NCBI GenBank assembly: GCA_964414595.1
Contig: CAYPXJ010000014.1
Location: 1-32,538 of the forward strand
Direction of reading: 5' to 3'
DNA from: CAYPXJ01 sp964414595
Lineage (GTDB): Bacteria; Pseudomonadota; Alphaproteobacteria; Rickettsiales; CAIJLX01
DNA: 32,538 nucleotides
A program made the position numbers and the translations under genes. How positions within the stretch are numbered: the stretch's first letter is position 1; each line of letters opens with the position of its first letter. Shown here one piece after another: positions 1 through 8,027 of this stretch. The notes beneath the pieces were generated by a model, which was not told the DNA's origin, ran no database searches, and saw nothing but the letters and a program-made list of their open reading frames with translations.

Positions 1-609
1 GCCTTCGAGCGCGCGTTTATTGAGATTCACGCAGTAAAGATCGAGCGCCTGCGCGGGATCTTTTTTCGCGTTTTCAGTAAAGGCTTCCTGCTGCTGTTGC
101 GCTTGCGATTCCTGATCCTGCTTTTGTGAAGACATCGATTGCTGCAGGCTTTCATTCTGGCCGACAGCAGTCGTTTCCGGTGCCATATGACCATGCGCGA
201 GATAATTGATGACATCGAGGCAGGTGAGATTTTGTTCCTGCAAATAATAGACGGCGTGGGATTCACGCTCGGAAAACAATTCGGTGAGCACGTGCGCGCC
301 GGTGACTTCCGTTTTACCCGCTGCATGCACATGCACAGCCGCGCGGTGCACGACACGTTGGAAACCGGTAGTCGGTTTGGTTTCTACATTGGCAGGCACG
401 ACGAGCGACGGTACATCGTTTTGCAAAAACTGAAAAAGATTATGACGCAGCAACTCTACATCGACATGGCAACCCAGCAGCACGGGGCTTGCATCCGCAT
501 CGTCCACAAGCGCCAGCAGCAAATGCTCAAGCGTGGCATATTCATGGCTCATTTCGCGGGCAAGCGCGAGAGCGCGGTGTAATGTTGTTTCGAGATTCTT
601 GGAAAGCAT
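1..609 (-). CDS. clpA: ATP-dependent Clp protease ATP-binding subunit ClpA, N-terminal part (cut by window edge)
   Basis: The minus-strand frame opens with ATG at 609 and runs off the window start, giving the first 203 residues. It begins MLSKNLETTLHRALALARE and continues with EMSHEYATLEHLLLALVDD, which is the ClpA-type N domain (Clp_N repeat) that docks the adaptor ClpS. A Gln-rich linker (around residues 155-170) follows, and the segment ends near YCVNLNKRA, the conserved entry into the first AAA+ module. ClpA unfolds substrates and feeds them to ClpP. The gene lies 61 bp downstream of clpS on the same strand, the classical clpS-clpA order. The start is supported by an AGTAGG-like ribosome binding site and by a promoter at the end of clpS. 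The AAA+ modules are outside the window, so completeness cannot be judged. Confidence 0.95.
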   Translation of the reverse strand, partial: MLSKNLETTLHRALALAREMSHEYATLEHLLLALVDDADASPVLLGCHVDVELLRHNLFQFLQNDVPSLVVPANVETKPTTGFQRVVHRAAVHVHAAGKTEVTGAHVLTELFSERESHAVYYLQEQNLTCLDVINYLAHGHMAPETTAVGQNESLQQSMSSQKQDQESQAQQQQEAFTENAKKDPAQALDLYCVNLNKRALEG

Positions 610-649
610 GAAACCTACTGGCCTTGGGTTAAAACTACATGTTTTATAT

Positions 650-678
650 AGTATACCCTAGACATGGTTTCTAGTCAC
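650..678 (-). promoter_or_regulatory. Putative sigma70-like promoter for clpA
   Basis: On the minus strand a -35-like GTGACT (673-678) is separated by 17 bp from a -10-like TATACT (650-655, 5 of 6 consensus bases). The -35 overlaps the last codons of clpS, so clpA may be transcribed both from clpS and from its own promoter. This rests on sequence match only. Confidence 0.5.
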
Positions 679-1030
679 GCGTGGTCATACGTTGCATCAC
701 ACATTTAAGCGGATGCTGTTGCTCGCGTGCCTGATGAATCACATGCGAAACTTTGGTTTCGGCTACGTCGCGCGTATAAATGCCGCAGATGCCTTGGCCA
801 TTTGTATGAATCTCTTGCACGAGATCCACCGCATCGCTGCGGGTTTTATTAAAATGGCGTTGCAGCAGCATCACGACGAAATCCATCGGCGTTGCATCAT
901 CGTTGAGGAGCGTTACTTCGTACATGGAAGGGCGCTGCGAAAGTGCGCGCGATTTTAATTGCGGCGCCGATTGCGAGAGATGGCCACTTTGTTTTTCCAT
1001 ATTCATCCGTACTTTTTTCGTGTCGCTCAT
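671..1030 (-). CDS. clpS: ATP-dependent Clp protease adaptor ClpS
   Basis: This 119-residue protein has the ClpS core after a variable N-terminal tail: MYEVTLLNDDATPMDFVVM followed by the helix VMLLQRHFNKTRSDA and the GxCGIYTRDVAETKV segment. ClpS binds N-degron residues and hands substrates to the ClpA N domain in the cytoplasm. The N-terminal 35 residues are a little longer and more basic than in enterobacterial ClpS, as is common in alphaproteobacteria. The ATG at 1030 is preceded by CAGGGAAC, a usable ribosome binding site. It sits immediately upstream of clpA on the same strand, as expected for a partner gene. Confidence 0.95.
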   Translation of the reverse strand: MSDTKKVRMNMEKQSGHLSQSAPQLKSRALSQRPSMYEVTLLNDDATPMDFVVMLLQRHFNKTRSDAVDLVQEIHTNGQGICGIYTRDVAETKVSHVIHQAREQQHPLKCVMQRMTTRD

Positions 1031-1195
1031 TTTTTTGTTCCCTGTTGTTAGGGGCGGAAAGCCTCAGTTTTTCTGCCCTTACACCTTCAGTATATCGGCC
1101 AATTCATAATAAAAGGTTAACGCCACACGATTTTTTTTGTGGCGACGAAAAAAAATCTACGCGGGAAATGCAAAGGCCGGAAGGGATGGGAAAGT

Positions 1196-1223
1196 TTGTT
1201 ATATTTCAGCATGTTAATATGAT
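1196..1223 (+). promoter_or_regulatory. Putative promoter for the NDUFS4-like gene in the clpS/NDUFS4 divergent intergenic region
   Basis: The 242-bp divergent region 1031-1272 holds no convincing gene. On the plus strand TTGTTA (1196-1201) and TATGAT (1218-1223) are 16 bp apart, a reasonable sigma70-type match about 50 bp upstream of the ATG at 1273. Nothing else in the region stood out. Confidence 0.4.
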
Positions 1224-1272
1224 AGAAATTTATACATATTTCGTTTATGATGGCGGCTTGTCAGGAGATTTT

Positions 1273-1575
1273 ATGAAAAAAGTACGCATTTACAGCCCCA
1301 CAAAGACCGCGATGCAATCCGGTGACGCCAATACCGGTTTTTGGCTTCTGGAATTTGAGCCGGAAAGCCCGGATTCTCGTTTTGTTGAGCCGCTGATGGG
1401 GTGGACGGGATCTTCCGATATGAACCAGGAAATTCGCCTGAAATTCCTGACCAAGGAAGCTGCTATTGCTTACGCACACAAGCAAGGTTTCGAATACGAA
1501 ATCAAAGAGCCGAAAGCGGTAAAAGTGACGCCGAAATCGTACGCGGCCAATTTTCTACGTCCTGTAGAGAAATAA
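1273..1575 (+). CDS. NDUFS4-like accessory subunit of NADH:ubiquinone oxidoreductase (ETC complex I subunit conserved region)
   Basis: This 100-residue protein starts MKKVRIYSPTKTAMQSG and contains NTGFWLLEFEP, LMGWTGSSDMNQEIRLKF and a C-terminal KSYAANFLRP. These are hallmarks of the family shared by alphaproteobacterial complex I and the mitochondrial 18-kDa subunit NDUFS4. It should bind the hydrophilic arm of complex I near the NADH-oxidising module. I chose the ATG at 1273 because AGGAG lies 5 bp upstream and the family begins at this position. A longer in-frame opening would add about 110 residues with no family resemblance. The gene stands alone, convergent with the dsbD-like gene, with a palindromic element starting right after its stop codon. 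Confidence 0.9.
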   Translation: MKKVRIYSPTKTAMQSGDANTGFWLLEFEPESPDSRFVEPLMGWTGSSDMNQEIRLKFLTKEAAIAYAHKQGFEYEIKEPKAVKVTPKSYAANFLRPVEK

Positions 1576-1698
1576 CAGCATTTTGAATTTTGTTATCTGC
1601 TGCGTCGTGCCGCGAACTCGCTGTGCTCATGTACTTTTTTGTACATTCCGCGCAGCTCGTCTTGCACTCCTTGCATATAAGCAAAATTGAAAATGCTG
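1576..1698. repeat. Long imperfect palindromic element with GTAC-T6-GTAC core, copy A
   Basis: The outer arms 1576-1596 and 1677-1698 are almost perfect inverted repeats (CAGCATTTTGAATTTTG against CAGCATTTTCAATTTTGC). The centre at 1629-1646 is ATGTAC-T6-GTACAT, with imperfectly paired arms between. The element begins one base after the stop of the NDUFS4-like gene and ends 13 bp before the stop of the convergent dsbD-like gene. A related copy lies at 3669-3765. It could work as a bidirectional terminator or mRNA 3' stabiliser, or be a mobile palindromic repeat. The structure is seen and the role is inferred. Confidence 0.7.
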
Positions 1699-1711
1699 AT
1701 AGTTGATTTAT

Positions 1712-3610
1712 TTAGCGCGCTTTCGCGAGCGCATCTTTAACAAGCTGCTGCGTCAAGACTTCGGGGAGCAAAATTCCCTGCGGTGAAGTAGGGCCATATA
1801 CGGCGTTAAACGGAATGCCGAAACGCCCATTGGCGGATAGAAAATCGGCAATTTCCTGGCTTGGTTTTGTCCAGTCACCGCGCATCGCGACGGTGTTTTT
1901 CTCTCTAAGTAATGTTTGAATTTCTGCCGTATCGATAACGATTTTCTTGTTGGCTTTGCAGGTGAGGCACCAATCCGCCGTGATATCTAAAAACACCACA
2001 TTGCCTTGTTTTACATAGGTAGAAATTTTTTCCGGTTCAAACGCAACCCAGCTGATTTCACTCGGCGCGGCGCTTTCCGTTTTTTGCATTGGCGCGAATA
2101 AAATATAAAGCAGCCATGCCGCAGTCGCGATCAACAAAATGCCGAAAAATGCTTTCAGTTTTATCATCCATGCGCCAGGTTTTGGCATAATTTTCACAAG
2201 GCCAGGGAAGAGGCCAACGAGAATATAGGGAAGCGCAAGACCGGTTCCCATTGCGGTAAACATTAGCAGAATGATGGTGCTGCTCTGGCTAAATGCGAAG
2301 CCTATGGCGGTGCCTAAAAATGGCGCGGTGCAGGGCGTTGCAAGTAATGTCGCAAGCGCGCCGCTTAAAAAATGCGAGAGAAGTTTTTGCTCATCGCGGC
2401 TGGCCATGTGCGATAAGCGCGTGGCCAAAAAGGAAGGGAGCCGCAGTTCAATAGCGCCAAATAAATTAAGCGCAAAGAAGAAAATGATAATGGCCATAAC
2501 GGCTAAAAATACCGGTGATTGGAATTGGAAGCCCCAGCCGACTTGCATACCGATATTGCGTAAAAGCACAACGAGGCCAGCAAGCGCGAGGAAGGAGAAA
2601 ATGATGCCCAATGTGGACGCGATGAAGCTGCGGCGAATGGTTTTTCGGCTGCTGCCGGAATGTTTTACAAAACTCAGGATTTTGATGGAAAGCACCGGCA
2701 ATACGCAGGGCATGAAATTAAGAATAAACCCGCCAAGAATGGCAAATGCCAGCATTAAGCTAAGCGAGGGCGCTTCGACGATTTCGGCAAGCACCGCATC
2801 TGACGCGCGCACGCTTTTTTCCATGGATTGCGCGCTATCGGTAAGGGTGAGGGTGAGCACCTGATCGCGCACGGATTTACCTTCGATTTGTTCTTCATAC
2901 GGTGAATGGAAGGTGGCGGTGCGCTTTTCGTTGCTTAAATACACTTCCGGTTGTGGGAAACGAAAACCGGGCGCGGCTTCGATAAATAAATCGGGTTTTT
3001 CAAATGGCGTTTCCGAGGTGAACGTAAAGACAAGTTTTTTATCCTGGGTTTGCTGAAAGCGTGAAAGCGTAATATCCTTATTGGATTTTCTTTGTGAGAT
3101 ATTTGATATAACCTTTTGAATTTCTTGAATAGTGCTATCGTCAACTTTTATATCATCATCCAGTGTCTCATTAATGAGTTCTTTGCCGAAAATACATATC
3201 TGTTCGCACACCGCATACTCTACCGTTACCTCGATTTCGGTTTCGGTTTCGGGGTCATCCGGCGTGAATAATATGGGAATAATGACGTGTTTTTTGTAAC
3301 CAAAACTTTCGAGACCATCGAATTCCACTGTGCGCGTGGGGTTAGGCCATAGAATTGAGACAGAGGCAAGATTTTCACTGCCGGTATCGTTAATTTTTAC
3401 CGGGATGCCCGAATCGCCCGGTGTGCGCCAATAGATTTTCCAACCATCGTCGATGGCAAATTCCAGCGCGCCGACATGCTCGTTTTTCGCGGGATTATAG
3501 CCGGCATAAAGAAAACGCAATTTGACGTGAGGGGCTTCTATCCAGTCATCCGCGCGCGCGTGAGGAATCAAAAAAAACAGGACGAAAAAAAACGAGAGCA
3601 ACCTGACCAT
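1712..3610 (-). CDS. DsbD/ScsB-like thiol:disulfide interchange protein, membrane reductant carrier
   Basis: The 632-residue protein has an N-terminal signal peptide (hydrophobic 1-18, likely cleavage after HARA). A periplasmic DsbD-like N domain follows, with a VCEQICIFG cysteine motif. The central multi-span transport domain (around residues 285-510) carries the two expected cysteine motifs, NFMPCVLPVLSIKIL and LLATPCTAPFLG. The C-terminal thioredoxin-like domain has the redox motif DWCLTCKANK (CxxC). Proteins of this type pass electrons from cytoplasmic thioredoxin across the inner membrane to periplasmic partners. No partner gene is adjacent, so the substrate (disulfide isomerase, cytochrome c maturation or copper-related) is open. 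The start at 3610 lacks a clear ribosome binding site and lies in the loop of an inverted repeat (3589-3638). Long palindromic elements flank the gene on both sides. Confidence 0.9.
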   Translation of the reverse strand: MVRLLSFFFVLFFLIPHARADDWIEAPHVKLRFLYAGYNPAKNEHVGALEFAIDDGWKIYWRTPGDSGIPVKINDTGSENLASVSILWPNPTRTVEFDGLESFGYKKHVIIPILFTPDDPETETEIEVTVEYAVCEQICIFGKELINETLDDDIKVDDSTIQEIQKVISNISQRKSNKDITLSRFQQTQDKKLVFTFTSETPFEKPDLFIEAAPGFRFPQPEVYLSNEKRTATFHSPYEEQIEGKSVRDQVLTLTLTDSAQSMEKSVRASDAVLAEIVEAPSLSLMLAFAILGGFILNFMPCVLPVLSIKILSFVKHSGSSRKTIRRSFIASTLGIIFSFLALAGLVVLLRNIGMQVGWGFQFQSPVFLAVMAIIIFFFALNLFGAIELRLPSFLATRLSHMASRDEQKLLSHFLSGALATLLATPCTAPFLGTAIGFAFSQSSTIILLMFTAMGTGLALPYILVGLFPGLVKIMPKPGAWMIKLKAFFGILLIATAAWLLYILFAPMQKTESAAPSEISWVAFEPEKISTYVKQGNVVFLDITADWCLTCKANKKIVIDTAEIQTLLREKNTVAMRGDWTKPSQEIADFLSANGRFGIPFNAVYGPTSPQGILLPEVLTQQLVKDALAKAR

Positions 3611-3638
3611 AAAACTTATAGTAGGCTGCTCTCGTTTT
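3589..3638 (-). promoter_or_regulatory. Perfect 12-bp inverted repeat enclosing the dsbD-like start codon, followed by a T tract
   Basis: In the minus-strand transcript AAAACGAGAGCA (from 3638-3627) can pair with TGCTCTCGTTTT (from 3600-3589). The 26-nt loop contains the ATG (3610-3608), and the downstream arm runs directly into a run of eight U. This resembles an intrinsic terminator or attenuator placed across the translation start. The pairing is seen; a regulatory role is inferred. Confidence 0.5.
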
Positions 3639-3668
3639 AGAATAAAGTTATATATTCATTACTACTAT

Positions 3669-3765
3669 GGCTTGCATCTAGCTTCGCTTTTTTGCGCTTC
3701 CGTTGCTCACGTACTTTTATGTACGCTGCGCTACGGTGCTCAAAAAGCGGGCTATCTGCTAAGCC
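3669..3765. repeat. Long imperfect palindromic element with GTAC-N6-GTAC core, copy B
   Basis: The arms GGCTTGCATCTAG (from 3669) and the region ending 3765 pair imperfectly over about 45 bp around the core GTACTTTTATGTAC (3711-3724). The core and the flanking GCTCA(C/T)GTAC match copy A at 1576-1698. It lies 19 bp past the rpoC stop and upstream of the dsbD-like gene, so it may end rpoC transcription. There is no classical T tract. The rest of 3611-3784 is AT-rich and otherwise featureless. Confidence 0.65.
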
Positions 3766-3784
3766 CTAGCGTAACGATTTTTAC

Positions 3785-6700
3785 TTAGGCTCCCGCTGCT
3801 TGCTTCGGAGAATCGTTGGTAAGCGCTGCCGCTTCTTTCTTATTCTCGTTTGCCGTTGCAATTTGCTTATCGCGTTTTGCAGCCAGTTTTTTCTGACGCG
3901 CGATATACGCACCCGTACCAGCCGGAATCAGGCGACCAACGATCACGTTTTCTTTCAAGCCGCGCAGCTGGTCAGTTTTACCCTGAACTGCCGCTTCGGT
4001 AAGAACGCGTGTGGTTTCCTGGAACGACGCAGCCGAGATGAAGGAGCGTGTTTGCAGCGAAGCTTTCGTGATACCTTGCAGTACCGGAATCGCCTTCACT
4101 TGCTTACGATCTTCGCTCTTCAGTTTCGTGTTCAGTGCTTCCAGCTCTTCGCGATCGATTTGTTCGCCGGCAAGCAACGTGCTTTCGCCTGCATCGATCA
4201 CTTCCGCTTTTTGCAGCATCTGACGGATGATCACTTCGATATGTTTATCGTTGATCGTCACACCCTGCAGGCGGTAAACCGCTTGGATTTCCGAGATGAG
4301 ATACTCAGCCAGCGCTTCCACGCCCATCACGCGAAGGATGTCATGCGGAACGGGGTTGCCGTCCATAAGCATATCGCCCTTCTGCACGAAGTCGCCTTCG
4401 TTCACCGTGAGGTGTTTGCCTTTCGGAATCATATATTCCACCGGCTCTTTGGATGCATCTTGCGGACGAATGATCACGCGGGTTTTGGATTTGTAATCCT
4501 TACCGAATTCCACCGTACCGTCGATTTCGGAGATGATGGAGTGATCTTTCGGCTTACGCGCTTCGAACAATTCCGCCACGCGCGGGAGACCGCCCGTAAT
4601 ATCGCGGGTTTTGGTCGATTCACGCGGGATACGTGCGAGTACGTCACCGGCATGCACTTCCTGGCCATCCTGAATATTCAGAATCGCATTTACCGGCAGG
4701 AAGTAACGCGCCTCAAGACCGTTGGCGAGCGTGATGATGTTATCTTTCGCATCGCGCAGCGTGACGCGCGGTTTGAGTTCCGAACCACGTTTCTGCTGCT
4801 TCCAATCGATAATCACTTTGTTTGAAATACCGGTTGCTTCGTCGAGCACTTCCTTCACGGACATGCCTTCGATGAGGTCGCGGTAAACCGCGCGGCCCGT
4901 ACGTTCGGTGATGATTGGGAGCGTATACGGATCCCACTCGGCGAGTTTATCGCCTTTCTTCACCTGTGCGCCTTCTTCCAGCGGCATGCGCGCGCCATAC
5001 GGCACTTTGTGGCGTGCTTTTTCACGGCCCTGCGCATCTTCAATGATGAGTTCGCAGTTGCGGCTCATCACCACATGATTGCCTTTGGAATCCACGACGA
5101 CGTTTTTGTTTGCGAGTTTCAAGCGACCGTCAGCCGATGCTTCAATGCTCGACTGTTCCGCGCCACGCTGAGCCGCACCACCAATATGGAACGTACGCAT
5201 CGTGAGCTGCGTGCCCGGTTCACCAATCGACTGCGCTGCGATAACGCCGACCGCTTCGCCTGTATTCACTTTACCGCCGATAGCCAGATCGCGGCCATAG
5301 CAGGAAGTACAGATACCGCCTTTGGTATCGCAGGTGAGCACCGAGCGAATCAGCACGGATTCAATGCCCGCTGAGTCGATTTTTTCCACCGTTGCTTCGT
5401 CAATCAGCTGACCCGCTGCAACGAGCAGCGTGTTATTGGTGGGGTGGCGCACATCTTTTGCCGAGGTGCGACCCAACACTTTTTCACCAAGCGACACGAT
5501 CACGTTACCGCCATCGATTACCGGTTTGGCAATCAGACCGCGTTTCGTACCGCAATCTTCTTCCACGGTCACGCAATCTTGCGCAACGTCCACGAGGCGG
5601 CGGGTGAGGTAACCGGAGTTCGCTGTTTTCAGCGCCGTATCCGCCAGACCTTTACGCGCACCGTGCGTCGAGTTGAAGTATTCAAGAACCGTGAGGCCTT
5701 CCTTAAAGTTTGAAATAATCGGTGTTTCGATAATTTCGCCCGAAGGTTTCGCCATCAGACCGCGCATACCGGCAAGCTGCTTAATCTGCGCTGCCGAACC
5801 GCGCGCTCCGGAGTGCGCCATCATATAGATGGAGTTCACACTGGAACCGGCGGAGACATTTTTCTTGCCTTCGTTCTGTGTGACTTGACCGGAAATAACG
5901 CCCATCATGTCGTGCGCAACGCGGTCGGTACATTGCGACCACGCATCGACGACTTTGTTATATTTCTCGCCGAGAGTGATGAGACCGTCCGCATATTGTT
6001 TTTCGAACTGTTTCACTTCTTTCATCGTCGAGGTGATGTGTTTTTCCTTCGTCGCAGGAACAACCATGTCGTCCTTACCGAAAGAAATACCCGCGCGGCA
6101 CGCATGGCTGAAGCCGAGCTTCATCATACGGTCAGCGAAAATCACCGTGCTCTTCTGACCGCAATGGCGGTAGACGTAATCGATGAGGTTGGAAACTTCC
6201 TTCTTCGTGAGTACTTTGTTGATCGCGTGGAAGGTGACGTTCGGATGTTTCGGCAGCAGCTCGGAGAGCAACACGCGGCCCGGCGTTGTTTCAATACGCT
6301 CGGCGTGCGTTTTGCCTTCTGCATCGGCATGCACATAGCGGTAGTTAATTTTGCTATGCAAATTCACCACACCGGAATCCAGCGCGAACTGAATTTCTGC
6401 CGTGTTGGAGAAGGACATGCCCGCGCCTTTCGCGCTCGTATCCATCATCGTGATGTAATAAAGACCGAGAACGATATCCTGCGTTGGAACGATAATCGGC
6501 TTACCGTTTGAAGGTGCAAGAATGTTGTTGGTGGACATGATGAGTACACGTGCTTCGAGCTGCGCTTCCACAGAAAGCGGAACGTGCACGGCCATCTGGT
6601 CACCGTCAAAGTCCGCGTTAAATGCGGTACAAACCAGCGGGTGAAGGCGAATCGCCTTACCTTCGATAAGCAGCGGTTCAAACGCCTGGATACCAAGGCG

Positions 6701-8026
6701 GTGAAGGGTTGGTGCGCGGTTGAGCATCACCGGATGTTCACGAATTACTTCGGAAAGAATATCCCATACTTCCGGACGTTCGGTTTCCACCATGCGTTTT
6801 GCGACTTTAATCGTGGTAGCGAGGCCGTAGAGTTCCAGCTTCGCGTAAATGAACGGCTTGAAAAGTTCGAGCGCCATTTTCTTCGGCAGACCGCACTGGT
6901 GTAGTTTGAGTTCCGGACCCACTACGATCACGGAGCGGCCGGAGTAATCCACGCGCTTACCGAGCAAGTTCTGACGGAAACGACCTTGCTTACCCTTAAT
7001 CATATCGCTCAAAGATTTGAACGGGCGCTTGTTCGCGTCTTTAATCACGCGGCCACGGCGACCATTGTCAAACAGCGCATCGACGGCTTCCTGCAGCATG
7101 CGTTTTTCGTTACGCACGATGATATCGGGCGCTTTGAGTTCGAGCAGGCGCTTCAGGCGGTTGTTACGGTTGATGACGCGGCGATAGAGATCGTTCAAAT
7201 CTGACGTCGCAAAACGGCCGCCATCGAGCGGTACAAGCGGACGCAGATCTGGCGGAATCACCGGCAGTACTTCCAGCACCATCCATTCCGGTTTGTTGCC
7301 GGAATCGAGGAAATCTTCGACGAGCTTCAAGCGCTTAACGAGTTTCTTGCGCTTCGCATCGGAGGTGGTTTCAGCCAAATCCGCGCGCATGATTTCTTGT
7401 TCTTTTTTCAGGTCTATCGCTTTTAGAATTTCGCGCACGGCTTCCGCACCAATCATGGCGGTGAAAGCGTCCGGGCCGAAATCTTCCTGCGCTTTGGCGA
7501 GTTGGTCTTCGTTCAGCAGCTCACCGCGTTTGAAGGAGGTGAGGCCCGGCTCGGTGACCACATAGCTTTCGAAATAAAGAATCTTTTCGAGATCTTTGAG
7601 CGCCATATCGAGCAGCGTGCCGATACGTGAGGGCAGGGACTTGAAGAACCAGATATGCACAACTGGAGAAGCCAGTTCGATATGGCCCATGCGTTCACGA
7701 CGCACTTTGGACGTGGTGACTTCCACGCCGCATTTTTCGCAGACAATGCCACGATATTTCATGCGCTTATATTTACCGCACAAGCATTCGTAATCCTTGA
7801 TGGGACCGAAAATGCGCGCGCAGAAAAGACCGTCGCGCTCCGGTTTGAAGGTACGGTAGTTGATGGTTTCCGGCTTTTTCACTTCGCCAAAAGACCAGGA
7901 GCGGATTTTTTCCGCGCTGGCGATGGTGATTTTGAGGCTATCAAAATCATCTTTAGCGGTGTTCTGGCCGAACAATTCTACCAGGTTATTGCCCATCGGG
8001 CCGCGTGTACGTTTTTCAGGAAACAT
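3785..8026 (-). CDS. rpoC: DNA-directed RNA polymerase subunit beta'
   Basis: The 1413-residue protein carries the catalytic metal-binding loop NADFDGDQMAVHVPLS and the N-terminal zinc site CLCGKYKRMKYRGIVCEKC. The second cysteine cluster (CVTVEEDCG and later CDTKGGICTSCYG), the trigger-loop region QSIGEPGTQLTMRTFH and the usual C-terminus are all present. Its length is typical for alphaproteobacteria. An upstream in-frame ATG at 8059 would overlap rpoB. I prefer the ATG at 8026 because TGAGGAG lies upstream and the sequence from there (MFPEKRTRGPMGNNL) is compact. The gene begins one base after the rpoB stop, so the two are very probably translationally coupled. The C-terminal 40 residues are Lys/Ala-rich. 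Confidence 0.98.
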   Translation of the reverse strand: MFPEKRTRGPMGNNLVELFGQNTAKDDFDSLKITIASAEKIRSWSFGEVKKPETINYRTFKPERDGLFCARIFGPIKDYECLCGKYKRMKYRGIVCEKCGVEVTTSKVRRERMGHIELASPVVHIWFFKSLPSRIGTLLDMALKDLEKILYFESYVVTEPGLTSFKRGELLNEDQLAKAQEDFGPDAFTAMIGAEAVREILKAIDLKKEQEIMRADLAETTSDAKRKKLVKRLKLVEDFLDSGNKPEWMVLEVLPVIPPDLRPLVPLDGGRFATSDLNDLYRRVINRNNRLKRLLELKAPDIIVRNEKRMLQEAVDALFDNGRRGRVIKDANKRPFKSLSDMIKGKQGRFRQNLLGKRVDYSGRSVIVVGPELKLHQCGLPKKMALELFKPFIYAKLELYGLATTIKVAKRMVETERPEVWDILSEVIREHPVMLNRAPTLHRLGIQAFEPLLIEGKAIRLHPLVCTAFNADFDGDQMAVHVPLSVEAQLEARVLIMSTNNILAPSNGKPIIVPTQDIVLGLYYITMMDTSAKGAGMSFSNTAEIQFALDSGVVNLHSKINYRYVHADAEGKTHAERIETTPGRVLLSELLPKHPNVTFHAINKVLTKKEVSNLIDYVYRHCGQKSTVIFADRMMKLGFSHACRAGISFGKDDMVVPATKEKHITSTMKEVKQFEKQYADGLITLGEKYNKVVDAWSQCTDRVAHDMMGVISGQVTQNEGKKNVSAGSSVNSIYMMAHSGARGSAAQIKQLAGMRGLMAKPSGEIIETPIISNFKEGLTVLEYFNSTHGARKGLADTALKTANSGYLTRRLVDVAQDCVTVEEDCGTKRGLIAKPVIDGGNVIVSLGEKVLGRTSAKDVRHPTNNTLLVAAGQLIDEATVEKIDSAGIESVLIRSVLTCDTKGGICTSCYGRDLAIGGKVNTGEAVGVIAAQSIGEPGTQLTMRTFHIGGAAQRGAEQSSIEASADGRLKLANKNVVVDSKGNHVVMSRNCELIIEDAQGREKARHKVPYGARMPLEEGAQVKKGDKLAEWDPYTLPIITERTGRAVYRDLIEGMSVKEVLDEATGISNKVIIDWKQQKRGSELKPRVTLRDAKDNIITLANGLEARYFLPVNAILNIQDGQEVHAGDVLARIPRESTKTRDITGGLPRVAELFEARKPKDHSIISEIDGTVEFGKDYKSKTRVIIRPQDASKEPVEYMIPKGKHLTVNEGDFVQKGDMLMDGNPVPHDILRVMGVEALAEYLISEIQAVYRLQGVTINDKHIEVIIRQMLQKAEVIDAGESTLLAGEQIDREELEALNTKLKSEDRKQVKAIPVLQGITKASLQTRSFISAASFQETTRVLTEAAVQGKTDQLRGLKENVIVGRLIPAGTGAYIARQKKLAAKRDKQIATANENKKEAAALTNDSPKQAAGA

Positions 8027-8027
8027 A

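Noticed and set aside
943..1575. Longer version of the NDUFS4-like protein starting at 943
   Set aside because: The extra N-terminal part runs through the clpS start and the intergenic promoter. The ATG at 1273 has a good ribosome binding site and fits the family.
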